From an uncultured Brachyspira sp. (lineage in GTDB: Bacteria; Spirochaetota; Brachyspiria; Brachyspirales; Brachyspiraceae), in assembly GCA_934725525.1 (NCBI GenBank), contig CAKVCG010000090.1, positions 1 through 6,873 on the forward strand: DNA of 6,873 nucleotides. The letters run 5' to 3'. Of the stretch, positions 1 through 6,175 are shown one piece after another. The position numbers and the translations under genes are program-made. The first letter of the stretch is position 1. Each line of letters starts with the position of its first letter. Below the pieces are notes generated by a model. The model did no database searches. It worked only from the letters and a program-made list of their open reading frames with translations, and was not told the origin of the DNA.

Positions 1-254
1 TTATTATTGAGTTTAAACTCTCCGTTTATAATTCTGTTTGCAACTCTGCCAACCGAAGAGCCGATATAATCATGCGCCTTCAAATAAAAATCGTAATTGT
101 CGCTTCCGAAAGACGCTTGAATTTCGTTATTATTTTTATCTTTTATGAAAACTCCCGTAATCGAAGCGCCGATGTCGGTTAATTTTAATATCATCCCGTT
201 TTTATTTTTTAATTCGTATAATAAATATTTTTCGCCAAAATTTTTAATTTGCAT
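1..254 (-). CDS. galM: Aldose 1-epimerase (galactose mutarotase), N-terminal 84 codons, partial
   Basis: Reading leftward from an ATG at 254-252 gives 84 codons with no stop before the window edge, so the C-terminal three quarters is missing. The translation carries GalM-family landmarks in the right order: an early strand leading into LTDIGASITGVFIKD (residues 25-39), then a loop, then SSVGRVANRIINGEF (residues 66-80). The GR.ANRI segment is the family's sugar-binding signature. The catalytic His and Glu known from the family lie beyond the edge and cannot be checked. GalM interconverts alpha and beta anomers of aldohexoses, normally in the cytoplasm, and no signal peptide is seen here. The start is supported by an AAGGA ribosome site six bases upstream (261-264 on the complement) and a consensus promoter just beyond. 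Family call is fairly firm; sugar specificity is unknown. Confidence 0.87.
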   Translation of the reverse strand, partial: MQIKNFGEKYLLYELKNKNGMILKLTDIGASITGVFIKDKNNNEIQASFGSDNYDFYLKAHDYIGSSVGRVANRIINGEFKLNN

Positions 255-288
255 AATTTTCCTTTTTTATAATTTATTTTTATTATTT

Positions 289-316
289 ATTATAATTATA
301 AACCGTAATTAGTCAA
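289..316 (-). promoter_or_regulatory. Sigma70-type promoter for galM
   Basis: On the minus strand a TTGACT -35 box (311-316) is followed, 16 bp later, by a perfect TATAAT -10 box (289-294). Transcription would start near 282, giving a leader of about 28 nt before the galM ATG at 254. Both boxes are close to consensus, which counts for more than a lone TATAAT in such AT-rich DNA. Confidence 0.72.
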
Positions 317-326
317 TGAAAAATAC

Positions 327-355
327 TTGACATATTTTCCAACTCATGCTACAAT
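327..355 (+). promoter_or_regulatory. Sigma70-type promoter reading right toward the envelope gene group
   Basis: A perfect TTGACA -35 box (327-332) and a TACAAT -10 box (350-355) are separated by exactly 17 bp. The predicted start near 362 leaves a leader of about 250 nt before the first gene at 616. Its -35 box lies 10 bp from the -35 box of the leftward galM promoter, so the two are back to back and RNA polymerase binding at one could interfere with the other. Confidence 0.75.
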
Positions 356-615
356 TTATAAAAATTATTAAAGTTAATAAACAATAATGTATAAAAATAT
401 GATAAATAACAAATACTGTAAATTTGTTAAGCAAAGCAAAGCCATATATTATATATTTTAATTTATAATTATTTTAAATTTTTATTTCAAAAATATTTTT
501 TAAATTTAGTTAAATCTTTTTTAACTTTAATCAAATTTAATTTTGATAGCTTATCAAGAAAAATAAAAATTTCTTGTTTAGTTATAAATAAAAATTCATT
601 TTTAAGGATAACATC

Positions 616-1044
616 ATGAAAAAAGTTTTATTATTTTTATTTTTAATCAATTTATCGTTATTTGCTCAAAGTTCTTATTATACTTCTATAGAGGGTTTAT
701 ATGGATACGCTGGCAATGTTTCCGCAGATTTTGTTTTAATCACCTATGAAGGAAATAATGAGTTTTCGGTAGGCGTAGGAGGTTTCAATCTTCGGTTGGG
801 TATTGCATTGTTTAGTCTAAAAGGCAGATATAGTCGTTTTAGCGATAGAATACAATGCGTTGATTATGAGACTATGGAAGAAACTTACGGATACGATGCT
901 GAACCTTACAGATTAACGATACATATTATAAATGAAAGTTATATTAGAGTTGAGGACAATCAAGAATATTTGCGTTCGATTGACCAGCCTTACCCTAAAA
1001 TGGATAAATTAATATATAACGGCAGATACGAAAAAATAGAATAA
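616..1044 (+). CDS. Small secreted protein of unknown function (142 aa)
   Basis: The N-terminus is a standard Sec signal peptide: MKK, a hydrophobic core rich in Leu and Phe, and a likely cut after Ala17 (LFA|QSS). The mature part of about 125 residues has no transmembrane segment. Its alternating short strands (for example SVGVGGFNLRLGIALFSLKG, residues 52-71) are rich in aromatic residues and suggest a small beta-sheet or barrel fold. It has a single Cys in the mature part, so no internal disulfide is possible. I do not recognise the family. An AAGGAT ribosome site lies just upstream of the ATG. It is the first gene after the promoter at 327-355, 29 bp ahead of the membrane-protein gene. 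Likely periplasmic or surface-exposed; function unknown. Confidence 0.75.
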   Translation: MKKVLLFLFLINLSLFAQSSYYTSIEGLYGYAGNVSADFVLITYEGNNEFSVGVGGFNLRLGIALFSLKGRYSRFSDRIQCVDYETMEETYGYDAEPYRLTIHIINESYIRVEDNQEYLRSIDQPYPKMDKLIYNGRYEKIE

Positions 1045-1073
1045 GATTTTGACTGTAAACAAAGGAGTTAATT

Positions 1074-1682
1074 ATGTTTGATTATTTTTATTATTATCCA
1101 TTTCCATTATTTTTAAATCCGATGTTTAGTCTTGTTCTAATAGTAATTCTTGCTATTATTACTCCGTATATTATTATATTGGCAAATAAAGATAAAGATT
1201 ATAAAAACAAAAAACTTTTTATAGTTTATGAAAAAGCTATTAATATACTATCATTTTTACATACAATATTAACATTAATATTTATTATTATAAGTATTTT
1301 AGCGTATAGATATGGATTAATTTTTTTAAGTTTGATTATTGGAGGAGTAGGCATAGCTATCATATACGGAATTTGCTATATTTTAGAAAAGAATAATATT
1401 TCTATAGTTAAACCAAATATAAATAAAATATCTATGATGAAAATAATATTATATGCGATAGCTCCTATATGCTTAATCGGATTATCTATATTTATTTTTA
1501 ATAATAGAGATTTTGATATTAATCCAGAATTATCTATTTTATTAATAATAGCTTTAGTTTTACTATCTATATTTTTATTACTTTATTTTTCAGCTATTAT
1601 AATAAATTCAAAATTAAACAAAATAATTAAAAATTCAAACGAACCTAAAACGACTAAAAAGGATAATGATTACAATATATAA
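1074..1682 (+). CDS. Five-helix integral membrane protein of unknown function (202 aa)
   Basis: Five hydrophobic segments are visible at about residues 17-37, 56-77, 81-104, 123-142 and 153-177. Lys-rich loops at 38-55 and 105-122, and a Lys-rich tail at 178-202, fit a positive-inside topology with the N-terminus outside and the C-terminus in the cytoplasm. The short N-terminus is aromatic (FDYFYYYPFPLF). No catalytic motif, transporter signature or family is recognised. Translation is supported by an AAAGGAG ribosome site (1061-1067) six bases before the ATG. The gene looks even more AT-rich than its neighbours, for example 10 G or C in the 60 bases from 1501, partly because hydrophobic Ile, Leu and Phe codons are A/T-heavy. 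Position between a secreted protein and a lipoprotein suggests a shared envelope role, but that is inference. Confidence 0.78.
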   Translation: MFDYFYYYPFPLFLNPMFSLVLIVILAIITPYIIILANKDKDYKNKKLFIVYEKAINILSFLHTILTLIFIIISILAYRYGLIFLSLIIGGVGIAIIYGICYILEKNNISIVKPNINKISMMKIILYAIAPICLIGLSIFIFNNRDFDINPELSILLIIALVLLSIFLLLYFSAIIINSKLNKIIKNSNEPKTTKKDNDYNI

Positions 1683-1706
1683 ACAAAATACAAATTATTT
1701 ATTTTT

Positions 1707-1712
1707 AAGGAG
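1707..1712 (+). promoter_or_regulatory. Ribosome-binding site that fixes the start of the ankyrin lipoprotein
   Basis: AAGGAG lies seven bases before the ATG at 1720. The same core, spacing and following bases recur before the gene at 2691 (AAGGAG at 2678-2683). An in-frame ATG at 1666 also exists, with AAGG only three bases upstream, but it would place 18 extra residues ahead of a normal signal peptide and overlap the preceding gene by 17 bp. The 1720 start is therefore preferred. Confidence 0.8.
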
Positions 1713-1719
1713 AAAAACA

Positions 1720-2640
1720 ATGATTAAAAAAATAATACTCATAATTATTTTAATTTTAAGTTTCTATATGGCGTCTTGTATGCGAAAGTCATTTAAACTA
1801 AATATTGATAGCTATGAATATGTGATAACGACAAATAATATTAACGACACTTTTAAGGCTATTATAGACAATGAAATATACGATATGACGCCTTTAATTT
1901 ACGCTTCCTATTCGGGCAATCTTCCTTTGGCTAAATTCTCGGTAGAAAACGGAGCGAATATTAATCTAAAAGACGAAAACGGAACTATGGCTTTAATAAT
2001 GGCTACGACTAACGGGAATTTAAATATAATCAAATATTTATCGGATGAAAGGGGATTGGAGATTAACGCCCAAGACGATAATGAAAAGACAGCTTTAATG
2101 TATGCGTCAATGAGCGGAAATTTGGAAATTGTAAAATATTTGGTAGAAGAGAGAAGGGTAGATATGAATGTTAAAGATAGTCAAGGACATAACGCTTTCA
2201 TTCTTGCCATAATGGAAGGACATTTGGGAACAGTCAAATATTTTGTGGAAGAAAAAGGAATGGATATAAACGCTAAAGATAACGAAGGTTGGACTGCATT
2301 CATGCATGCCCCAGCTTTAGGACATTTAGAGGTTACTCAATATTTAGTGGAGAAAGGAGCAAATATAAACGCCAAAGATAATGACGGCTGGACTTCTTTA
2401 ATATATGCCTCATATAACGGACATTTGGAAGTGGTAGAATATTTAATAGAAAACGGAGCTAATATTAATGATAAATGTAAATACGATGGGACTGCTTTAA
2501 TGTATGCTTCATTAAATGGAAAGTTTGAAGTGGCTAAATATTTAATAGAAAATAAAGCGAATGTTGATATTAGAGCGAAAAGCGGAATGAACGCTTTAGA
2601 TTTTGGTAAAAGATATGTAGATAATTTATTTAAAAAATAG
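1720..2640 (+). CDS. Ankyrin-repeat lipoprotein (306 aa)
   Basis: Residues 1-20 form a lipoprotein-type signal: MIKK, a core of Ile and Leu, then MASC with the candidate lipidated Cys at 20. The lipobox is loose, as is common in spirochaetes. A linker of about 30 residues follows, then seven ankyrin repeats: 52-84, 85-118, 119-152, 153-186, 187-219, 220-252 and 253-285, plus a partial C-terminal cap at 286-306. The best units read like DGWTSLIYASYNGHLEVVEY. Repeats 2-4 are 34 residues, with one extra residue in the loop (EEKGMDIN type), while the others are 33. The His of the canonical TPLH motif is replaced by Ile or Met in every repeat. Ankyrin stacks bind proteins, so this is likely a membrane-anchored binding protein outside the cytoplasm. 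The partner is unknown; the neighbouring exported proteins are natural candidates. The gene follows the membrane-protein gene by 37 bp. Confidence 0.88.
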   Translation: MIKKIILIIILILSFYMASCMRKSFKLNIDSYEYVITTNNINDTFKAIIDNEIYDMTPLIYASYSGNLPLAKFSVENGANINLKDENGTMALIMATTNGNLNIIKYLSDERGLEINAQDDNEKTALMYASMSGNLEIVKYLVEERRVDMNVKDSQGHNAFILAIMEGHLGTVKYFVEEKGMDINAKDNEGWTAFMHAPALGHLEVTQYLVEKGANINAKDNDGWTSLIYASYNGHLEVVEYLIENGANINDKCKYDGTALMYASLNGKFEVAKYLIENKANVDIRAKSGMNALDFGKRYVDNLFKK

Positions 2641-2677
2641 ATTTTTGAAATATAAATTTTTTATAATTAAATTAATC

Positions 2678-2702
2678 AAGGAGAAAAACAATGATTAAAA
2701 AA
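2678..2702 (+). repeat. 25-bp identical leader and start shared with the gene at 1720
   Basis: Positions 1707-1731 and 2678-2702 are identical over 25 bases. The match spans the AAGGAG ribosome site, the seven-base spacer, the ATG and the codons for Ile-Lys-Lys, and ends when the signal peptides diverge. It could be a trace of duplication or gene shuffling, or convergence on a favoured translation-start sequence. Confidence 0.75.
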
Positions 2703-3911
2703 CTAACTTTAATGACGATTTTATTATTAGGAAATATCGCATTTTCGCAAGAGCCGAAACTTATAGAAAAATATTTATTTGCAACTTTGAAAGGAAAAAT
2801 TGACGATAGATACGATATAACAATGAATATAGAAATTTCGAAGGTTTCTTATTCTTGGACGGGCGAAACGAGTGGATATGTGAGCGGAAATTATTATTAC
2901 GATAGATATGGAAAATATATTTATTTTATCGGATATATAGATAATAATTCCATAACTATTGAAGCGGATAAAGGCGGAGTTTTTAAATTTAAATTGGACA
3001 AAGCTACTTTAAATAATATTTTGGAATTAAAAACTTCTTCCAAAAAGATAACGATAAACGGGACTTTGGAAGGCAATTCAAAATCTTTTCCTTGCGTTAT
3101 AAATAGCGTATCTCCTTTGGGCGGAAAATTAAGCGAAATGTTCGAGTATAGTATATCAGGTAGCGAATATGATTACAAAAATATTTTATATTCTCCGTTG
3201 GTAAATGTGTCTTATTTTGACAACGATATAAAGAAGATTGATATAAAAAATTTGAAAAATATTTACGAAAGAAAATTAAAAAAAGTTATAAATAATGAAA
3301 CTTATAACTATTCCAACTGTTTTTCAGAAATTACTTATTTTGACGATAAAATATTATGCGTTAAAGATTTTCTTACTTCTTCATCGATTGAAGATTTATT
3401 TAATTATTCGGAAAATAGAGATTTGGAAGATTTATTTAATTATTCGGAAAATAGAGATTTGGAAGATTTATTATATAATTCGTCAAAACATGCAGATTTC
3501 TACGATTGTAATATTATATCGCTTGAAAGCGGGAAAAAGATAAATAATACTTTAGAAGATTTAGTAGATTATGATGAAAAATTTATTGAATTTTTAACAA
3601 AAGAATATAAAACTGAAATTAAAGGGCAGATGGATTTATTTAGAAATTTATATAACAATGAATCCGAACCAAAGGATGATTTTTATTTTCCAGATTATTT
3701 TGATTTTCAAAATGATTCCGATTTACCCGAACAGTCTGATAATTTATCGGAACAATCGTTTGATTTGCCAGAAGATATAAATAAATCTAAATTTATATTT
3801 AATAATGACGGAACTATAGATATAGATATTTATCCATTTCCTCCTATTGAAATGAAAAAATTAAAACCTTATATTAAAAAGGATAGTTTTTATAAATATT
3901 TGTTTAATTGA
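2691..3911 (+). CDS. Secreted RsiV/DUF3298-like protein with internal repeats (406 aa)
   Basis: A Sec signal peptide (residues 1-19, likely cut AFS|QEP) exports the protein. Residues 25-140 look like a beta-rich domain with SGNYYYDRYG.YIYFIGYID...ITIEA, then a GTLEG turn. This resembles the Y-x-Y, G, E pattern of small secreted beta-sandwich domains. The C-terminal half follows the DUF3298/RsiV plan in order: FDDKILCV (217-224), SSKHADFYDCNIISLESGKKI (264-284, like the family's H-containing and D-x-x-T/S-G-K segments), LEDL, and a final strand set, FIFNNDGTIDIDIYPFPPIE, up to the C-terminus. Two repeat insertions interrupt it, at residues 234-257 and 344-364. In other bacteria RsiV is a membrane anti-sigma factor that binds lysozyme; this protein has no transmembrane anchor beyond the signal and no sigma factor nearby, so that role is not implied. 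Family assignment is by eye and moderate. Confidence 0.8.
   Translation: MIKKLTLMTILLLGNIAFSQEPKLIEKYLFATLKGKIDDRYDITMNIEISKVSYSWTGETSGYVSGNYYYDRYGKYIYFIGYIDNNSITIEADKGGVFKFKLDKATLNNILELKTSSKKITINGTLEGNSKSFPCVINSVSPLGGKLSEMFEYSISGSEYDYKNILYSPLVNVSYFDNDIKKIDIKNLKNIYERKLKKVINNETYNYSNCFSEITYFDDKILCVKDFLTSSSIEDLFNYSENRDLEDLFNYSENRDLEDLLYNSSKHADFYDCNIISLESGKKINNTLEDLVDYDEKFIEFLTKEYKTEIKGQMDLFRNLYNNESEPKDDFYFPDYFDFQNDSDLPEQSDNLSEQSFDLPEDINKSKFIFNNDGTIDIDIYPFPPIEMKKLKPYIKKDSFYKYLFN
3390..3472 (+). repeat. Perfect 36-bp tandem duplication in the coding sequence
   Basis: Units 3390-3425 and 3426-3461 are identical across all 36 bases, and the first 11 bases recur at 3462-3472. Each unit encodes EDLFNYSENRDL (residues 234-245 and 246-257), and a diverged third copy begins EDLLYNSS. 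The period is a multiple of three, so gain or loss of a unit keeps the reading frame. Perfect identity at synonymous positions indicates a recent duplication or one under active turnover. Confidence 0.95.
3720..3782 (+). repeat. Degenerate three-fold 21-bp repeat coding an acidic linker
   Basis: Residues 344-364 divide into three heptads: DLPEQSD, NLSEQSF and DLPEDIN. The DNA units (3720-3740, 3741-3761, 3762-3782) have diverged, so this looks like an older expansion than the 36-bp one. It lies in the acidic, Pro- and Ser-containing segment just before the final beta-strand region, where a flexible linker would be tolerated. Confidence 0.65.
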
Positions 3912-3943
3912 AAGATTATGAATAATAAAATATTTTATTAATA

Positions 3944-3987
3944 AAAAATAAGCTATGCAGATTTTAATATTTGTATAGTTTATTTTT
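3944..3987 (+). terminator. Intrinsic terminator of the envelope gene group
   Basis: Arms 3944-3960 and 3971-3987 form a 17-bp stem with a 10-nt loop (3961-3970). The 5' arm starts with AAAAA and the 3' arm ends in UUUUU, the usual A-tract/U-tract form. Three pairs are G-U wobbles in the plus-strand RNA; in minus-strand RNA these become A-C mismatches, so the hairpin favours rightward transcripts. It lies 32 bp after the stop at 3911 and ahead of the glyS promoter. Confidence 0.85.
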
Positions 3988-4012
3988 ATATAATTTGAAA
4001 ATAATAAATATA

Positions 4013-4041
4013 TTGATTTTTTTATATTCTAAATGTAAAAT
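4013..4041 (+). promoter_or_regulatory. Probable sigma70-type promoter of glyS
   Basis: TTGATT (4013-4018) and TAAAAT (4036-4041) are separated by 17 bp, between the upstream terminator and the glyS start. The predicted start near 4048 gives a leader of about 34 nt. Chance matches are common in DNA this AT-rich; position after a terminator is the main support. No T-box-like leader would fit in the available space. Confidence 0.55.
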
Positions 4042-4081
4042 ATTTAACGCTTATGTTTATTTTTTATTTTAAGGCGTAAAA

Positions 4082-6175
4082 ATGAAAGATTTATTAATTG
4101 AGATTTTAGTCGAGGAAATACCGGCGGATTTCGCGTATCCCGCAAGTTTGAGTTTTAAGAAAATTATCGAAGAAACATTAAAAAATAACGGGCTTAATTT
4201 TAAGTCGATAACTTCTTTTACCACTCCAAGAAGATTGTCAATTTTAGTAGAAGAAGCGGAAGAAAAATCTAAAGACGATATTATAGAATCGAAAGGTCCT
4301 TTGCTTGAAAGCGCTATTAAAGACGGAGCATTAACAAAAGCTGGAGAAGGATTTTTGAAAGCGAATAATATCGAAATTAAAAATATAAACGATATAACGG
4401 AAAAAGAATCTTTCGACAAACCTTATTTAAAAGAATTAAACGGCAAAAAGTATATTTATGTAAAAAAAGAAAAAAAAGGAATCGAAATAAAAAAATTATT
4501 TGAAGAAAATTTGGAAAATATAATAGCGAGTATAGATTTCAAAAAGAAAATGCGATGGGGAGATAAAGATTTTGCGTTCGTTCGCCCGATAAGAAATGTT
4601 GTCGCTTTATTGGGAAACGAAATCATAAAAACTTCGGTTGCGGGAATAGAAACGAATAATAAAATCACGGGACATAGATTATTGTCTCCAGAATTCACGG
4701 AAATAAATAATCCAAAAGATTACGAGGAAATTTTACTTAAAAAACATGTTATAGTTTCGAGAGAAAAAAGATTAGAAAATATAATTAATCAACTTGAAAA
4801 AATCGAAAAAGAAAATAATTTTGAAGCGGTATCGAAAAAGAAAGTTTCGGAGATTGTTGTCGATTTGGTTGAAGAGCCTTATTTATTAACCGCCGAATTC
4901 GATTCTAAATTTTTGGAAGTTCCTAAAGAAGTTTTGACGAGCGAAATGATTGAACATCAAAAATATTTTCCATTAATGAAAAAAAACGGAGATTTGACTA
5001 ATATATTTGTCATAACGGCAAATCAACCGAAAACTCCTCAAATAATATCTGGAAATATTAGAGTTTTGACGGCGCGACTTTCGGACGGAAGATTTTTGTA
5101 TCAAGAAGATATTAAAAAAGGAATGGACGAAATGAACGGCAGACTTTCTATACTTATGTTTAGAAAGGAACTCGGAAGCGTTGCCGATAAAGTGGCGCGA
5201 CTTGAAAGAAACGCTATAAGCTTGATAGTCGATTTGAATTATAACGAAGATAAAGACAATATTTTAAAAGCAATAAAATATATGAAAGCCGATTTGGTTA
5301 GCAATATGGTTTATCAATTTCCAGAACTTCAAGGAATAATGGGTTCTTATTTTGCAAAAGAAATGGGATTGGGCGAAAATGTGGCTACCGCTATTAAAGA
5401 ACAATATAAACCGCTTTTTGCAACGGACGATATTCCTTCAAACGATACGGGAAAAGCGATTGCAATTTTAGATAAAATTGACAATATAGTCGCTGGTTTT
5501 TATGTCGGCGATATTCCGACAGGCTCTCAAGACCCGAATGCTTTGAGAAGGCAAGCGCTTGGAATAATAAATATTTTAGTTAAATCCAAAAAACATATAA
5601 GTTTGAAAAAGTTGATTGAAGAGGCGATTAACTCGATGCCTAAAGAAGCGAAAAATAATAAAAGCGAAAATTTGGTTAATGATATATTCGACTTTTTTAA
5701 ATCGCGCTTTGAAAACGATTTGCATTTTTCTAAAGATTCGATTTCTGGAGTTCTTTCTACGGAAATTGACGATATATACGACGCTTATTTGAAAATCTCG
5801 GCGATTGACGAGTTTAGAAAGAAAAACGAAGAATTATTCGCAAATCTTTTGCTTGTCTTTAAGAGAGTGAAAAATATAATAAAATCTTCGCATACTTTGA
5901 TTTTTGAAGAATCGATTTTGGAAGAAAAAGCGGAAAGAGAATTATATAAAATCTATAAAGAAAAAGAAATTCAAATAAAAAAACTTATAGAAAATAAAGA
6001 ATACGAAAAAACATTTTCCACGCTTTCGAGTTTATACGAGCCTTTGGATAATTTCTTTAAAGAGATTATGGTTATGGCGGACGATGAAAAATTGAAAAAC
6101 AATAGAATCGCTTTGCTTTCTTTGGTTGATAAAATATTTAAGAATATGCTTGATTTTTCAAGTTTGATTAAATAA
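4082..6175 (+). CDS. glyS: Glycyl-tRNA synthetase beta subunit
   Basis: This is the beta chain of the bacterial alpha2beta2-type glycyl-tRNA synthetase, which charges tRNA-Gly in the cytoplasm. The 697 residues match the family's usual full length. Landmarks appear in order: DLLIEILVEEIPADF (3-17), FTTPRRLSILVEE (46-58), the GP.LESAIKDGALTKAGEGFLKAN stretch (72-95), MRWGDKDFAFVRPIRNVVALLG (157-178), HQKYFPL (292-298), GRFLYQEDIKKG (336-347), the HD-like core (KADLVSNMVYQFPELQGIMGSYFAKEMG, 402-429), DKIDNIVAGFYVGDIPTGSQDPNALRRQALGI (464-495) and the C-terminal anticodon-binding region ending MVMADDEKLKNNRIALL (663-679). Catalysis needs the alpha subunit GlyQ, which is not in the window. An AAGGCG ribosome site (4071-4076) precedes the ATG. 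No frameshift or missing motif is seen. It lies 39 bp ahead of the next gene. Confidence 0.97.
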   Translation: MKDLLIEILVEEIPADFAYPASLSFKKIIEETLKNNGLNFKSITSFTTPRRLSILVEEAEEKSKDDIIESKGPLLESAIKDGALTKAGEGFLKANNIEIKNINDITEKESFDKPYLKELNGKKYIYVKKEKKGIEIKKLFEENLENIIASIDFKKKMRWGDKDFAFVRPIRNVVALLGNEIIKTSVAGIETNNKITGHRLLSPEFTEINNPKDYEEILLKKHVIVSREKRLENIINQLEKIEKENNFEAVSKKKVSEIVVDLVEEPYLLTAEFDSKFLEVPKEVLTSEMIEHQKYFPLMKKNGDLTNIFVITANQPKTPQIISGNIRVLTARLSDGRFLYQEDIKKGMDEMNGRLSILMFRKELGSVADKVARLERNAISLIVDLNYNEDKDNILKAIKYMKADLVSNMVYQFPELQGIMGSYFAKEMGLGENVATAIKEQYKPLFATDDIPSNDTGKAIAILDKIDNIVAGFYVGDIPTGSQDPNALRRQALGIINILVKSKKHISLKKLIEEAINSMPKEAKNNKSENLVNDIFDFFKSRFENDLHFSKDSISGVLSTEIDDIYDAYLKISAIDEFRKKNEELFANLLLVFKRVKNIIKSSHTLIFEESILEEKAERELYKIYKEKEIQIKKLIENKEYEKTFSTLSSLYEPLDNFFKEIMVMADDEKLKNNRIALLSLVDKIFKNMLDFSSLIK

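Larger units (their letters stand above)
255..615. other. Divergent intergenic region with no convincing gene
   Basis: About 360 bp separate galM from the rightward gene group. It holds the two divergent promoters and then, from about 362 to 615, a very AT-rich leader. Small inverted repeats are visible: 407-414 with 422-429 (8 bp), 508-514 with 520-526 (7 bp), 530-535 with 542-547 (6 bp), the near-palindrome TTGATAGCTTATCAA at 543-557, and 555-561 with 570-576 (7 bp). None has a clear terminator tail. A 24-codon ORF at 387-461 has no ribosome site and is not called. No tRNA or recognised riboswitch fold is apparent. Confidence 0.6.

Noticed and set aside
387..461. 24-codon ORF in the leader (starts MYKNMINNKY)
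   Set aside because: No ribosome site precedes it, the codons follow the local AT-rich background, and the peptide resembles nothing known. A leader peptide cannot be excluded but is not supported.
1049..1077. Promoter before the membrane-protein gene (TTGACT at 1049-1054)
   Set aside because: The position 17 bp downstream gives no acceptable -10 box and would overlap the start codon.
1666..1719. Longer start for the ankyrin protein at 1666
   Set aside because: It would add 18 residues before a normal signal peptide and overlap the previous gene. The AAGG before it is only three bases away, while 1720 has AAGGAG at ideal spacing, shared with the gene at 2691.
2107..2307. Minus-strand ORF of 66 codons inside the ankyrin gene
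   Set aside because: It is antisense to well-defined ankyrin repeats and has no family features; a shadow frame.
2641..2690. Promoter before the gene at 2691 (TATAAT at 2662-2667)
   Set aside because: The only -35-like hexamer (TTGAAA at 2645-2650) is 11 bp away. A lone TATAAT is expected by chance in such AT-rich DNA.
3295..3543. 82-codon ORF in another frame with a KIYLIIRKIEIW repeat
   Set aside because: The repeat is only the out-of-frame reading of the 36-bp duplication in the real gene.
4069..4698. Two minus-strand ORFs (4069-4419 and 4456-4698) opposite glyS
   Set aside because: Both lie antisense to conserved GlyRS beta sequence and read as low-complexity Ser/Phe-rich peptides.
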